A stretch of 64,000 bases of DNA, taken from positions 6,510,001 through 6,574,000 of the forward strand of contig JAMPIQ010000001.1 in assembly GCA_024699855.1 (NCBI GenBank). The letters run 5' to 3'. The stretch comes from Aphelenchoides besseyi (taxonomy: Eukaryota > Nematoda > Chromadorea > Rhabditida > Aphelenchoididae). The notes under the pieces are model-generated. The model did not search any database and was not told the origin of the DNA. It saw nothing but the letters and a program-made list of their open reading frames with translations. Shown here in pieces: positions 20,964-35,181 of the stretch. How positions within the stretch are numbered: the stretch's first letter is position 1; every line of letters begins with the position of its first letter. The position numbers were made by a program, and so were the translations under genes.

Positions 20964-21179
20964 ATCCTCAATTCAACTGTCAATAAACAAATTAGTTTTA
21001 TTAGCGTTAAAAAAACAAAAACATCGTGCATGAATCTATCAGTTTTATTGGCAACTTTTTTGATTCTGTTAAAAAAGTTAAGTCATTTGTGCAACTTGTT
21101 CTTTCATTTCTTTGTAGATTTGATGTCGTGCACGTTCCTGAAGATACTCAAGAACAAACTGAAAAAGGTTATTTGATAG

Positions 21180-23470
<2,291 letters not shown>

Positions 23471-23489
23471 TCATTGCTGATGCCGGTTC

Positions 23490-23884
23490 GGTGATGAGTG
23501 TGTTCGACTCAACTTTCGCAAAAATGGCGATAATGCAACAAAAGACGGGACCATAGATCACTCGCACGTTGGAAAACATAATCGAATCAATCAGCATCCG
23601 TGGAGTGAATTAGAAAACTTGGACGAACGAACAAAAAACTTGGAGATCTGGGTATGTGAATTTGACTTCATTAATCGCACACACATTCCCGTAAATGCTT
23701 CGAGTTCGCACAAGCAGACAAGGAAAGTCAATACCTATCAGTTGTTTACAACTTCAAATGGATCACCGTATTGGCAGTTGCAGTTATTCTATTTCCCATC
23801 GTCATTCTCTACTTGACTTTGGTTTGTTGAAAGTAGCGAAAATGAACTTCGTTGTTTCAGAGAACCGTTGGTCTAATCAACTGA
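23490..23884 (+). CDS. Putative small single-pass membrane protein (5' end unresolved)
   Basis: Three pieces fit: about 23490-23651 (reading ...GKHNRINQHPWSELENLDE...NLEIW), 23705-23821, and 23861-23884 with stop. The last two joined give YNFKWITVLAVAVILFPIVI, a clear transmembrane helix, then RTVGLIN and stop. Introns of 53 and 39 bp have GTATG/GTTTG donors; the last acceptor is TTTCAG, the first (TTCGAG) is weak. AATAAA lies at about 23933. The 5' end and start codon are not found. No family recognised. Confidence 0.35.
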
Positions 23885-24003
23885 TAACTCGCAATTAAGA
23901 GCTTTGGATGTTAAGTCAAATTATGTTCTCGAATAAACACTTCAACAACAGCCATCTAAGCAACTGGTTTCCAAACAATTTCAATCACTAAACCGACTTT
24001 CTA

Positions 24004-24835
24004 CAGAGTGGGGCAAAATGAACTTCCACTTTTTTTTCCGAAAAAATTTTTTTGAAATGAAAAATCGGTCCGTTTTCACTTTGAGATCGGAATTTATTAA
24101 CCGTAATGAGTTCACCGGAGTTCCACTTGTCCCCCTTGTCGATCAAGGCAGATTTGAAGGCGCCGTGGGTACCTGGCCATGACTCGTTCGCGCATTGGTC
24201 GATTTCGTCTTATTTGGTCGGCGACTTCCACGATTGCCGTCTTCAACTCGTCGAGCGATCTGGGACGCTGATCACTGTTGAATATCCGGCCTTTCATGTA
24301 ACCCCAAAGCCAGAAATCACATGCTGTGAGATCAGGGGATCGAGGTGGCCAAGCCACGGGTGCTGGATGGGCACGGGTTCCTCTTCCAATCCATCGCCAC
24401 CGGGTCCAATAACGAACGGATTGCGTCTCGTTGAAAGATGTGGGTTGGCCCCGAACGCTTCTCGAACATCGTCAATTGCTTCTGCGGTTCGAACTCGCCT
24501 AAAGAGCAATGAAAACAAAGCGAAACTCGACCTTACTTGGACTTGTTCATACCGCGCTCCCCGTGCACAGAACCACTGATAAGGAAGTCGTCCAACCATT
24601 TTTGGATGCTTTTGCGATCGGGGATACGAGCATCCTCATCTCCGGCATCACGACGAATTCGTTTGCTAAACTTGACGTAACAGTACGCCTCCTCAATGAA
24701 CACAGCAACGAATTTCGCTTTTTCCTGGTCACTGTAACCCATGACGAAAACAACAAAACAGACCGATTTTTTCACTTTTTCATTCCAAAATTTTTTCGGG
24801 AAAAAGGAATTGGGAGTTCATTTTGCCCCACCCTG
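24004..24835 (-). mobile_element. Internally deleted mariner-type element (832 bp)
   Basis: Flanked by TA at 24002-24003 and 24836-24837. Ends CAGAGTGGGGCAAAATGAAC and inverted CAGGGTGGGGCAAAATGAAC. On the minus strand: an N-terminal DNA-binding part (from about 24742, MGYSDQEKAKFVAVF...SIQKWLDDF), then in a shifted frame VRTAEAIDDVREAFGANP, then, after loss of most of the catalytic core, WPPRSPDLTACDFWLWGYMK with the last catalytic acid region and the C-terminal tail ending GQVELR. Non-autonomous. Same terminal family as the elements nested in the Helitrons. Confidence 0.88.
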
Positions 24836-24967
24836 TATTGCTCTTATGAAAACAAACGGTGTTTTGCGTTGTATGTGTTGCAAAGCTTCACAATTCATTT
24901 CATTTCTGATCGCCATTCTTTTGTTGGTCATTTTGCTGAGCGAATAAGTTCATTTGTCAGATACGAA

Positions 24968-25426
24968 ATGCTATTGGGTCTGATGATCCTTGCGTTTTTG
25001 ATTTTCATGTTACAAGTTAGTGCCGATAGTCTGTCGGAAGAAATGGTACGTCCTCGTCGATAATTTGAACAAAATTAAGGCTTAGAACAATAGGTGCGCC
25101 AGAAGTTACATTGGCCCCGTTCTCTATGTTACTCCGCTGGTCATCGTTATGCTCGTTTCACTGGTCTTCTTGATTCTAATTATCATTGTTCTGTTTAGAA
25201 CAGTCAGTGCGGTAAGCCGATCTACTTTCAATTCGTATTCGAATTTCAGATGCGAAAAAAGAAGAAGGAAGTCGAGAGCCAAGTCTTTCAACTGATGGAC
25301 GATGTTCTGCGTGGTGGAATTCCACCGGCCGTTCTGAACGAGATGTACGAAGTTGCTCGACTGTCAATGGCGGCTAAGGGTCCCGGAAAGCCAATGGTTA
25401 AACGTGGACGTACAGTGAAAAAATGA
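24968..25426 (+). CDS. Small signal-peptide plus transmembrane protein
   Basis: Three phase-0 exons, 24968-25045, 25086-25211, 25250-25426; introns 40 and 38 bp; 126 aa. Residues 1-20 (MLLGLMILAFLIFMLQVSA) form a signal peptide, residues about 33-66 a long transmembrane helix (LYVTPLVIVMLVSLVFLILI), followed by a basic cytosolic tail with KKKKEVE and ending GRTVKK. AATAAA follows at about 25443. I do not recognise the family. It starts 130 bp after the mariner relic. Confidence 0.65.
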
Positions 25427-26163
25427 ATTGAATTTTGTTCGAAATAAACGTGCGCATTTCTGGTCCTGAGGTCTTTCGCTACGAATGACACGAACTTCCA
25501 CTTTTTGCTAAAAACAATTTGGAACTCTAAGCTACGATTTCCGGCTTTGAACCAACTTCGTAGATTTTGCTTCTATTTCAACATGTCCGCCGCTTGATGT
25601 CACGTATAAACTCCATTTCGACTTCGAACATCGTCAGACGTAGCTCAAAGATCTTCGCTATTCACAGCCGATTTCCTGTCAGATGCTTGCCAGTAGCGAT
25701 GACTGGAAGTGGGCGTTCACTTTGATCTCGAATTAAGGTACGGTTAGCAATATAAATAAACGACCAGTGGAACGAAATCGACTTTAGGGTCTTCACTTGT
25801 AAGTGTGTAAAGTTGCTGTTAAATAGGAATTTTGGAACCTTGTGCTGTTCGTTTCCTTATGCTTGTCTTCATTCTTTAACACAATCGGACATTGAAAGGC
25901 CTCACAGATTAACTCTATCCCAGCGAGCAGTTTATGTCGTAAGGAGTGGGTGACAAATGATTTCCTGTGATTCTAAAGTTGGTTACCTCCTTGTTGTTTT
26001 GAACATTTCCATTACAAATATTAAAATTTTAATCATCGAACACCTCCCCCACGAATTTTAGGGTTGGAATTAACTTCCGCATTCTTACACATTGACTGTC
26101 AGTGGATTAACCACTTCGTCGTTCGTTTTTTACGCCTAATGGTGATGTTTGTCTAGATCGATT
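25427..26163. other. No gene seen; upstream of globin
   Basis: About 740 bp without coding signal on either strand; presumably the 3' flank of the small membrane gene and the promoter of the globin gene. Confidence 0.5.
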
Positions 26164-27149
26164 ATGTATCGCGCTCTAATGCCTGAAACTCGGGCACATC
26201 TTCATTCGTTCGAGGACGACGAAATGAATTCGCTGATGAGTGCGTTGGATATTAACGAGGATGAAGAAGCCAAGTCGATGGACGTGGCGCGAGCAAATGA
26301 AGGAGTCGAGGACTACGATGAGAAGACGAGACGTGAGCTTGTTGGTTTGACCGACGACACGAAAGTTTCGATTCGAGAAGTGGATTTCGATAATATCAAG
26401 AAGAACGTGGCAAAGTCGTCGAATGCATCGTCGACTGGAAGTTCGGTGCAAGAATACGATGAACAAGGTGTGAAAATTTTACGCAAGCGGTTGTGTGAGT
26501 ACTTCCAATTTCCGCGTTTAACTTTTGAATTCATTTTATAACCTTTTGCGTTTCCAGCTCTTTACATCGGCGCAATGGTAGTTAGGACCTCGCTTCATAA
26601 AATGCACGCGGAGGTCGAACGACTGACTTTGACACAACGAGAAATCGTCAGAGCAACTTACAAAAAGATTCAAAAACATCCGATTCAATTTGGTCTTTCG
26701 ATTATGATCAGGTAATCATTTCCGACTTAACGTTAACAATTTGGCTTTTTCAGACTCTTCTCTAATCATCCAACCTATAAAAACATTTGGCCTCAATTTC
26801 GTCAACTTCCGGATAGCTCATTGATGCACTCCACGGTCCTTCGAAGTCATGCACGTGTCTACATGGGTGGATTGAAAGTGATTATCAACTCAATGGACAA
26901 AGATGAGATGTTGGAACGCTCATTGCGTGGTATCGCTCATGCACACGTCAAGTGGAAAGTCCATAAAAAACATCTGATTGTATGTTCAAACGACGCTAAA
27001 CAGTCAGAACCACTTTCATTTAGGACATGTTGCCATGCATCTTGGAGACTTTCGAGACGCATTTCCCGCTTTCGGACGAAGCAAAAGAAGGATGGACCAC
27101 TTTGTTTGATGTGATTGCAAACTTGATTGACATCTTCCGTACTCAATAA
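26164..27149 (+). CDS. Globin
   Basis: Four exons, 26164-26494, 26558-26711, 26754-26979, 27024-27149, in consistent phases; 278 aa. Residues 1-125 form an acidic extension (EDDEMNSLMSALDINEDEEA) with no known domain. The globin fold covers about 135-278: LTLTQREIVRATYKKI (A helix), LFSNHPTYKNIWPQF (CD region), LRSHARVYMGG with the distal His, and GIAHAHVKWKVHKKHL with the proximal His. Such N-terminally extended globins are common in nematodes, where roles range from oxygen sensing to redox signalling; which applies here cannot be told. I took the ATG at 26164; there is no ATG in frame upstream before a stop. AATAAA at about 27176. Confidence 0.9.
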
Positions 27150-29287
27150 CCATATCCTGTGAATGCACACGTAAAACAATAAACATAACCATATTCCCTT
27201 TTAGTGTTCGTAGATTGTGAAATTTCGTGGAAGTGTAGATCATAGTAGGTAATTATATCCGCCTATTGCATGTTGATACTTTTCCAATTAAACAACATAT
27301 GGGCACGCCATTTACCTACAACAGAGTTCAGTTTGTGTTTCTGTCACGCAAGAAACCGCCGTAGAGTTTTGTTTAGTCTGAACTGGTTGGTTCAAATAAC
27401 TGTTGAGAACTATTTGTGTTTTTGTGGTCCTTCCATTCAGTTTTTGTTGCATTTCGACTTCAAGATAGCTGCTAACAAGATGCTTGAATATTTACAATTC
27501 GATCGCAAGCCTCGACTCAACATTTAACTTCTTCACAATCCATTTCTAGCAATTCAGTTAGTTAACGCATATCCGCTAATTGAACCAAATTCCTTTTAAC
27601 ACCAACCTCAACAACTTGTTTTTGCACTGTAAACGTTTAATCGAATTAAGACTCAATTTGCTCTCCCTATGGCCTTCAAAACGATTTATGATGTGCGACA
27701 TTGCGGATTACCGAGTAAAACATACGATTCTCTAAGTGAACTAATTGACGTACTTTGAGTGTCGACAGTCCGCGGATTAAGTTTGTTTGTAAACAAGAAT
27801 ACTGTCGATGTACTTTAGACAAACGATCACAATCGGGGGTAATACGATTAAGTACAGTTATCTTCTCCCACTAATACACAGCTTATTGACTCCTTTGGTG
27901 GATTTCACCTTGAGACTGAACACGTCCGAGAGTTTGGCGCAGTAAATCGCGTCAACCAAATGACCGTGTAATTCGACCGCGCTTCTCGACACGCTTATGG
28001 ACATTTTGGCTCGCGCAGAGATTCTGGCCGATCGGCGCTAACTGACGATTAGCTCGCTTATCTTCTGCGGACCTTAATTGAAAGGACAAAAGAAGTGGAA
28101 CATGAAAACACGTTTCAGCTTGACAACTGGAAGCTTCAATTTTTGGATTTGCGTTTTCTTGTCCTGCGGTGCGGATTTTGAGCGCGTCGTCTCAATTTTC
28201 AACGTTTGAAAACGACGAGTTTCGTCAAAACAAATCTTTGCGTTCATCAATCGCGACGTTCTTTCGATTCGCACGGTATTCGACGGCAGGAGCACCGGGA
28301 GATTCAACGCGAAAATTTTGTCGTCGTCCATTACCGTAACGTCGTGAGTGCGTTTCGTGGGCGTTTTAATTTTCCGCTCCGACACGCAATTTACCTTGTG
28401 ACCTTATGGCCATCGCTTTCAAGTTGAGCGTTCAAGCGCGCCAAATTTCGGCGCATCTTTTGCTTCGATGCGGCGGCTTGGCCGCGAGTTTCCAACTAAA
28501 GCACTCTCCAGCTGTTCGAAAATCACCACCGTAGACTATCAGGTGAGTCCCTTCAGCTCCAACCAAATTTGTCATCTTCTTACGACTGTTCTTCAACAGT
28601 CAAACAGAATCCTACAGTAACCTTCCGTCCGACCGTCAGTTGCTCTCCGCATCGTCAATTCGCAACAAATTGAGCGTGACAATTGAATGTCCGCCGGTTT
28701 GCGTCGAACTGTCTACTTCGATTCGGCCAACGGTAACGATGTTTGACAACTCGAAGTCTGAAGCGACGGACGATCTAAAATTTGATAAATTTGTAATCTC
28801 AATGAGTTGGTCTATAACAATTGTCTTTTTTGTAAATGGAGATTACCGTCGATTTCTTATTGAATTCTTATGAATAGGAGAAGAATACAGACCGTTTGAA
28901 ATGAACTCAACGGTCGCCTTCGCTTTTGCAGCCAATCAATGGGTTCGCTCCGCCCTTCTTCTGCTCATCGTCCCGCCCCGCTTTTCGACTGCAATGTGAG
29001 GCTTCTACTGGAGCCGCAGGGTTTCATGTCAGTCGCAAGTTGTCGTTTAACATTTGGCTTTTGATCTTTTTCATGTTTCTCAATTACAACACGCAGTTCA
29101 GCGGACACGATGTTTACGGTCCGAAAACTTTTGGTCGCAGATTCCAATTTGGTTTCTTTGCATTTTGTCTTCTTTTCATTCGTTTGAACGTTTTGGTCAC
29201 AGTGAAATCTTTCTGGAAACTGACGTGTTGGATTCGTGTTTGTGTTTCGAGATACTCATGTGTTTCAGAAGAAGCTTGGTATTCAAA
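27150..29287. other. 2.1 kb without confident gene, upstream of homeobox gene
   Basis: Short ORFs (27270-27527 plus, 28074-28385 minus, 28640-28873 plus) have no recognisable similarity and lack ATG or splice support. Likely holds the regulatory region of the homeobox gene. A TGTTTCAG at about 29268, 20 bp before its ATG, could be a trans-splice acceptor. Confidence 0.5.
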
Positions 29288-32200
29288 ATGATGGACAATC
29301 GATCGGGAATGTGCTGTTTTGCGACATTCCAACCGCCAATCCAATTCGAATCGGGAGTCAACGACTTGAAACGGGCGGACAATCAAAACAGTTCACCTGT
29401 TCAGTTCGAGAGTAAGTTAACGGAAACAAGTTCGAGAATTGGCTCTTCGTTTCAGCAAAAACGAAACGGTCGCGAAAAGACGATGCAAAGAAACAACGTC
29501 GAAATCGCACCACTTTCACCACCTTCCAACTACACGAATTGGAACAAGCATTCGAACACTGTCATTATCCCGATGTTTATGTTCGCGAGCAGTTGGCTCA
29601 CAAAGTGAAGTTGGCGGAAGTTCGAGTTCAGGTTCGTTACCGTTACATTCCCTGAGGTCACGAAACAACTCGATTTTGTTTGTTTGCTCGCGTGTTTTTG
29701 ATTGTCGAAGCCAAAATTCTTAGGCCAATCAACAGTCGAATCGACGTAAATAGCCGAATTTGTTCAGATTTCTCACTTATCCGCTCCAGAAGACCGCTTG
29801 TTCGAACTTTTGATTAGCCGGGAGTAGAATCAAACACGAGAACTGCGAATTGAGTGGTAATCCCGCTCTCATCCGCTTATTTCAATCATCGCCGCTAATT
29901 AAGCGGTTGATTAATTTCGATTAAGAGATTGATGGTACAAAATACGAACCTTCAGAGACCACACCCTAAATAGATGTTTCCATCGCTGCCATTCGCAATT
30001 GTCAAAATTTGGCGTTGTAGAAACTTTGGAGATCGCCAACTTAAGTGGGTAGTTAGTTGGAAGAACGACGAGGCCGTGAATTGCCCCAAAGTCGCAAGTT
30101 CGCAGATGTCTACCGCGCTAAATTGGCAGATTGGTCGTAGTGGCTGATTTGTTTTTTTAATTTCATTTTTTGTGGCCACTCATTTACGTCCTAACCGCAA
30201 GTGGTCTTTCGGGTCACAGTCATTTGGCAGCTAAAGGAATATAAACCGATGATGTTGTTTCAAACTCGACGATCAGAAGCGTTGACGGTCGTCAAACAGT
30301 TCGTGTAACGGGACCTGAGGCTGCGGACCATTGAATCGATGTAGTTTATTTACGCCAATCGTCCTAAATTGGCTTATGGAAATTAATCAAAACGTAGCGG
30401 ACTTTAACCTCAGTGGAATAACAAACTAAATAAGAAACACCGTTGGTCTAATTCGGGACAGTAATTAAACGATGTTGATTGCCGTCGAAAGACGAGAATG
30501 CGCGTGGACTTCTGCTAATCCGCCTCCCGAACAACCAAAAGTGGATTCCGATTTGCGGTCAGAGCGGGGGCCAACTAATCAAAAACATCTAATCATTCGA
30601 TTAAGACGTAATTCCCAAATTAATTCGAGATCAGTGACCGTTTTGAAGCGTTTAATCCCCAGCAGAGTTCTTTCGCAGCGCCCATTCAAACCTCCAAGTA
30701 ACAAGGTGTTTTGGATCATAACTCAAAAGTCGGCGACTTGAGACCGGTTCCTGTGATTTCTATTCGTTGGCATCGCAAACCGTTGGCTTCGTGTGAAGTC
30801 CAGATGAGTGTTCACTGTGATTTCCTCAACAGTACTTAACGGCTCTTTACATTACTCTGAACTTCAATTAATAGATTGAAACTCTTGAAGTCGTTTGGCG
30901 GACAAAACGAGTAGAAAAACAAGTTGAAGTTTATTTCGAGTATAAACTAAGAACTTCAATACCGTTTTCATACATGTTTCAATTCCAACTCTCAATCCAA
31001 ATCCCCGGCTTTCGAGTAGGCGGTTAGTTGTCCCATTTGGTTCCGCCAACCATCCGCTGATACGAACAAAAAGTCGCGGTGGCGATAAGGTGGAAGTGTT
31101 AAGCTTGTCGTTCCGAAAATCGCCGAATTATCCGATTTTCGAATCAGCAGCCAAAAATCCGTCGGACAAATCCGCTGGGCAATGCTCTTGTCCATAAATT
31201 TGCTTATTCACTTGGCCAAATGGACGAGAGGGATTTGAGCTTATCGTCCGGCTTATTCTGTTGTTGCAAAGTAAAATCCCGCACTGATCCTTGCGGCCTT
31301 TTTGTCCTTCGGAAAACTCCGAAAACTTTCCACCGATCATATCGAAGACGAAGAGCCACAGTCCGAAGCTTCAAACCAAATTATCGAGAATGAAACGAAA
31401 TTCCGTCTGAAGGTTGTGTAGTGCCGTTTAACTACCACAATAAGAACATTAGACTAACGATAGCAGTGGAAATTCGAAGAAATCGAGACGTCAAATTCAG
31501 ACGAAAATGTTTCTTTCCATTAATACACTTGTTTTGATTGTACATCAACGATCGTTGCCACCCAAAACCATCAGATGATTACAAGTTGGAGGTTTTAAAT
31601 TGGTTTCTTTTTAGGTTTGGTTCCAAAATCGACGTGCAAAATGGCGTCGTCAGGAGCGATTAGAAACGGCTTCGTTGGGTGAATTACCGTCGATGCGTTC
31701 GAACAATGCAAACGGAATGGCGACTTCGTGGCCGTGGATGACATCCGCATCTGAGGATTTGAGCACAACAGCAGCTCTTGGGTGAGTTTACGGTTTCGAG
31801 TACTTTCCTTAATCCCGTAATAATCGGCGAGAACACATTCGGTTCCACAAACCAAAACTACAGTATGTGTTTTGCGTCGGTAATCCACTCGAAGACGTCA
31901 AAAAGTTGAGAGTTTGTGACGTGCCAAAAGCAGTACAAACCACAAGAAGAAGATACGGTAGTTGTTCGAGATTACAGTCGTTCATTGCGAAAAAACTACA
32001 AACCTATAACATGGAAGTGGCGTTATAGTGTCTGTTTGTAAGCGATTGAATTGATTTCTATCCCGGAAAGGAAATTGCTTCTTTTCACGATTTCCGACGT
32101 TCGTTGACGGAATGGTCAATTCAGTCAACACGGAAATAGCCTGAAAAGCAAATTTTCTGAGTAGTTATCTTTTGGAGCTTAGATGTCAATTGAAGAAATT

Positions 32201-32973
32201 GATCACAATAAATCCGATCACTTTGACACCAATTAATTTTAAGGGGATTAAAGAGCTTCGCTGAAGTTTTGTAGACGAGTAGAGAACACAAGTATTCTAA
32301 CAAAATTGACTTTTACCTTTTCAGTTATCCGACCTTCAACGATGCAGCACAAAAATACGGGAATCTTTCGGCGGCATCTGAACCCTCGGGCAATCCATTT
32401 GCTCAGTCGATGAATACGTTCGGTTCAACAGTTGCAAACACGACAATGAATGGTGAGCATCGCGGAGACTTAAATGCGACAACCGCTGTTTCAACATCGA
32501 CATCCGTCGGCCTGAGCACCAATTCGATGGCATCGATGGCCGCGGCTGCTGCTGCACTGAACCCGTTCGGTTACTTCAATGCTTATGTTCCACCGTCAAC
32601 GCAACAAGCGAATGCATTCAACTCGACCGTTAGCCGTGATGTTTCAACTTCTGTTCAATATCAGAACTCAAATGAAACCCATACGCCGGTTCCTGCGTAC
32701 TACTCTCAAACTTCGTTTCCAGCCTATAGACCGCAGATGATCGGAATGCAAACGCTTCAAAGTCAACAGCACGTTCAATCGCAACTCTCAACCACTCCGC
32801 ATTTGCATCAAAACTCTCATCAACCGACCGATCCGTACGCTCCAAGTCACGAGTTTGATCGACACAAATTGGCGGCGCAGCAAATTGAAGATCTTCTTTG
32901 CAGCGATGTCATTTCGAAAGAATACACGACCGTCGATTCTGTCGAATCAAACAGCGATCGTTGTTCGTATTGA
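29288..32973 (+). CDS. Paired-like homeobox transcription factor, Rx/ceh-8 type
   Basis: Four exons: 29288-29411, 29456-29631, 31615-31781, 32325-32973; phases agree; 371 aa. The homeodomain spans about residues 53-112 and is split by intron 2 exactly before [14 protein letters not shown], the usual position. Its first part reads [19 protein letters not shown] and [12 protein letters not shown], which is closest to retinal homeobox (Rx/Rax; ceh-8 in C. elegans) among the paired-like classes; residue 50 is Q. The long C-terminus is rich in S, T, Q, N with a poly-Ala run and carries no evident OAR motif; no octapeptide is seen in the short N-terminus. Introns 2 and 3 (1983 and 543 bp) are far longer than any other here and probably hold enhancers. 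Rx genes act in anterior neurons; that role is inferred. Confidence 0.85.
29632..31614 (+). other. Large intron of the homeobox gene
   Basis: 1983 bp between homeodomain halves, starting GTTCG and ending TTTTTAG, where neighbours average about 45 bp. Several TAAT/ATTA-containing stretches, for example 30580-30640 (CTAATC, TTAATTC, GATTAAG). One frame of 89 codons (30472-30741) shows no coding features. Confidence 0.6.
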
Positions 32974-33931
32974 ATCCAAAACCGAGCTTCCACGAAGTTT
33001 TTCTTGCACTCTGGTTCAACTGTTCACGCGAAACACGTCCACAGATTATCCGAAGTTTTCGTGACCGAGCAATTGAAATTAAATTTCTGTCTAATTGAAC
33101 TTATGGCAACGGAAATCAATCAGTGAATTGAAGCCAACGGTCACTAAGCCGCCTAATTTTCGGTCTTCGTTTTACCATTCGAAGTTTATCTCTTTCATTT
33201 CACCGTTTTTTCGCACGGAGTAATTAATCCATTTGCTCTTTACCTTCTCCTACACTTCGGCCCATATTTAGCCAAATATTCCATCATGTTTTCCGAGCAA
33301 CTAATCTCTCTGTCGATTAGCCACCCAATTGGGCAACAAAAATAGTCGATCCAATTACGTTTCCAATTGGCAGCCTTCTCCCACTCCACCAACTTGCTCT
33401 CGTATCTACTTCTTCGTAAACTCTATTTTGTTGTTTGTCTCCGGTTTAGAACCAATGAACCAATTTGATCGTACACGGAGATCAGTTATTCAATGATCTT
33501 TTGAATTACCGAGTATACAAACATCGAAGCATTCGAACTTATGTCATTCTATTGTTGTTGACTGTGATAGTCGCAATCTAAAAGAATTAGAAACAAAAAT
33601 GAATTACCATTTAGAACTTAGAACATCAGTTCGCAGTTGCTTTCAAATACTCACGATTAGTCCAAAAGAGAGATGACACAAAGTGTCTTGATCTGTGAAA
33701 CCTTACGGGTACCCAGTGGATGTTAACCTCGGCCAACGAATCTTTGTTCAATCAATTATTGCATACCCACAATTCATGTCTCATTGTAGTTAACAACAAA
33801 AAATTTGCATGTTTCAAGGAGCAGATACTAAACAGAATACTAGTGGATTCGTTCAGTCGATCATTGCGTTCCAACAGTGTTGGTGGTCCGCTATTTGCTT
33901 TTGTTTCAATCGGGTTTTGTGTGTTTAAGCG
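32974..33931. other. No gene seen between homeobox gene and proline-rich gene
   Basis: About 960 AT-rich bases; no ORF with support, no repeat recognised. Confidence 0.5.
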
Positions 33932-34780
33932 ATGGGTGATCAATATGAGCCGATTGGCAATTTGAACGACGTTCCCGCCGTTCCGCCGCCAACAACAGCA
34001 CCGCCGCCCGTTCCGCCTCCATTGCCTCCACCTGTGCAGATGCCGAAATCTGCTGGTCAAGCGCCAAAATCTGACTTTCAACAAGCATCGGCTGCTCCAC
34101 AAGTTCCAGAAGGTTTGTTATAATTTCGAGTGCAGTTCTTCAGAAATTCAGGCCAACCGGCACAGAGTCCTGCAGCGCCTGTTCAACCGGCTGGCAACAA
34201 CAACTACGAGGTAAAGTTGAAAGTTTTTTGGATGATCATGTTTGCTTTTCACAGGTTCCTCAATTTCCTCCAAACCAGTTGGTGCCTCCCGCTGTACCAA
34301 CACCGCCGCCTCAAGTTCAACCGTTAGCTGAAACTCAAGGAAAGAAGTCGACGAAAGCACCCCCGGGAGAGAATGACGTGAGTCAATCTGAAGCTCAAAA
34401 CAGCCAATAAACCTACGAACCTTTAGCCAAAGACCAATCTCCAGAGTGCAGCAAAACCAGATCCGACGTCCATTGCTCCGGCGAACGGGCTTGAAACAGC
34501 GACTCTCAATAAGCCGTCGGATGGAGACAAATCGAAATTCGGTACTGTAGGCTAGTAAAATACGAAGATACGCGTGTGATTGCATTTTCGTTTTTCAGGC
34601 GCGGAAGAAGGAAGCGCCAAGAAGAAAGCTGCTAAGGGCAAACACAATTTCGTCAAATCTTACACTATTTCGCAATGTGTCTGTGTGTGGCTTTGGGCTG
34701 TTATTCTTATGCTCTTTGGAGGCATAATCACTGCCGGCTACTTGTTCGTGATCTTTTCGTCGCATTTCAATCCTCAATGA
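33932..34780 (+). CDS. Proline-rich tail-anchored membrane protein
   Basis: Five exons, 33932-34112, 34152-34210, 34255-34377, 34427-34541, 34599-34780; all phases agree; 219 aa. Residues 1-100 are dominated by PPP-rich runs and Q, A; a K-rich segment (SAKKKAAKGKHNF, about 165-177) precedes one transmembrane helix near the C-terminus (VWLWAVILMLFGGIITAGYL), so it is probably tail-anchored with a large disordered cytosolic part that could bind SH3, WW or EVH1 domains. The second exon uses the distal of two close acceptors (AAATTCAG), required by the frame. AATAAA at about 34826. No named family recognised. Confidence 0.75.
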
Positions 34781-35181
34781 ACGATTGTCAGGGTTTCTAT
34801 GTGAAGATGTGGTTTTTTGTGTCGAATAAACGGTTAAACTTCAAATGTTGAATGATCGAATCTTCAAAACTGCACTCCCACGATCTAATACGTGCAATAC
34901 AACTTGTTCAAATAGTTAATTGTCACTTCGAATTTGCGCCGAGTTGAAGTTTCTTGTCAATGGTTTGCACGTGACCCAATCGAAACTACAAACTAAACGT
35001 GAATCGTTGGATCACAAAGGAGTTTGGAAGCACAAACTCGTTGCATTCCATTTTTACGTGAACTTTGTTTGACATTCTCAAGGAAGTTGCAATTCACCTT
35101 CTCTTTGCTGATAAGTTTCCGACTATATAAGCCGATTCTCGAACATAATCGTGCCTTTCGTTCATTGAGAATCAACGAAAT
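34781..35181. other. Intergenic, 3' end of proline-rich gene and P450 promoter
   Basis: No gene. CTATATAAGC at about 35123, some 60 bp before the P450 start codon, is a good TATA box. Confidence 0.55.
35123..35132 (+). promoter_or_regulatory. TATA box of P450 gene
   Basis: CTATATAAGC, about 58 bp upstream of the P450 ATG. Spacing suits a short 5' UTR of about 30 nt. Confidence 0.45.

Larger units (their letters stand above)
1612..21052 (+). repeat. Left arm of giant inverted repeat (19.4 kb)
   Basis: Matches the reverse complement of 43033-58019 nearly base for base. For paired positions the coordinate sum stays at 59629-59635 from 1612 to about 14290, drops to 59378 after the right-arm solo LTR (254 bp = 249 + 5 bp duplication), and jumps to 64085 after the left-arm Gypsy element (4707 bp = 4702 + 5). 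Other differences are scattered 1-3 bp indels and substitutions, densest at roughly 13.9-15.2 kb. The arm length without the Gypsy insertion is 14,734 bp. Confidence 0.97.

Noticed and set aside
28074..28385. 103-codon minus-strand ORF upstream of the homeobox gene
   Set aside because: Begins with GTG rather than ATG, no splice support, no similarity recognised.
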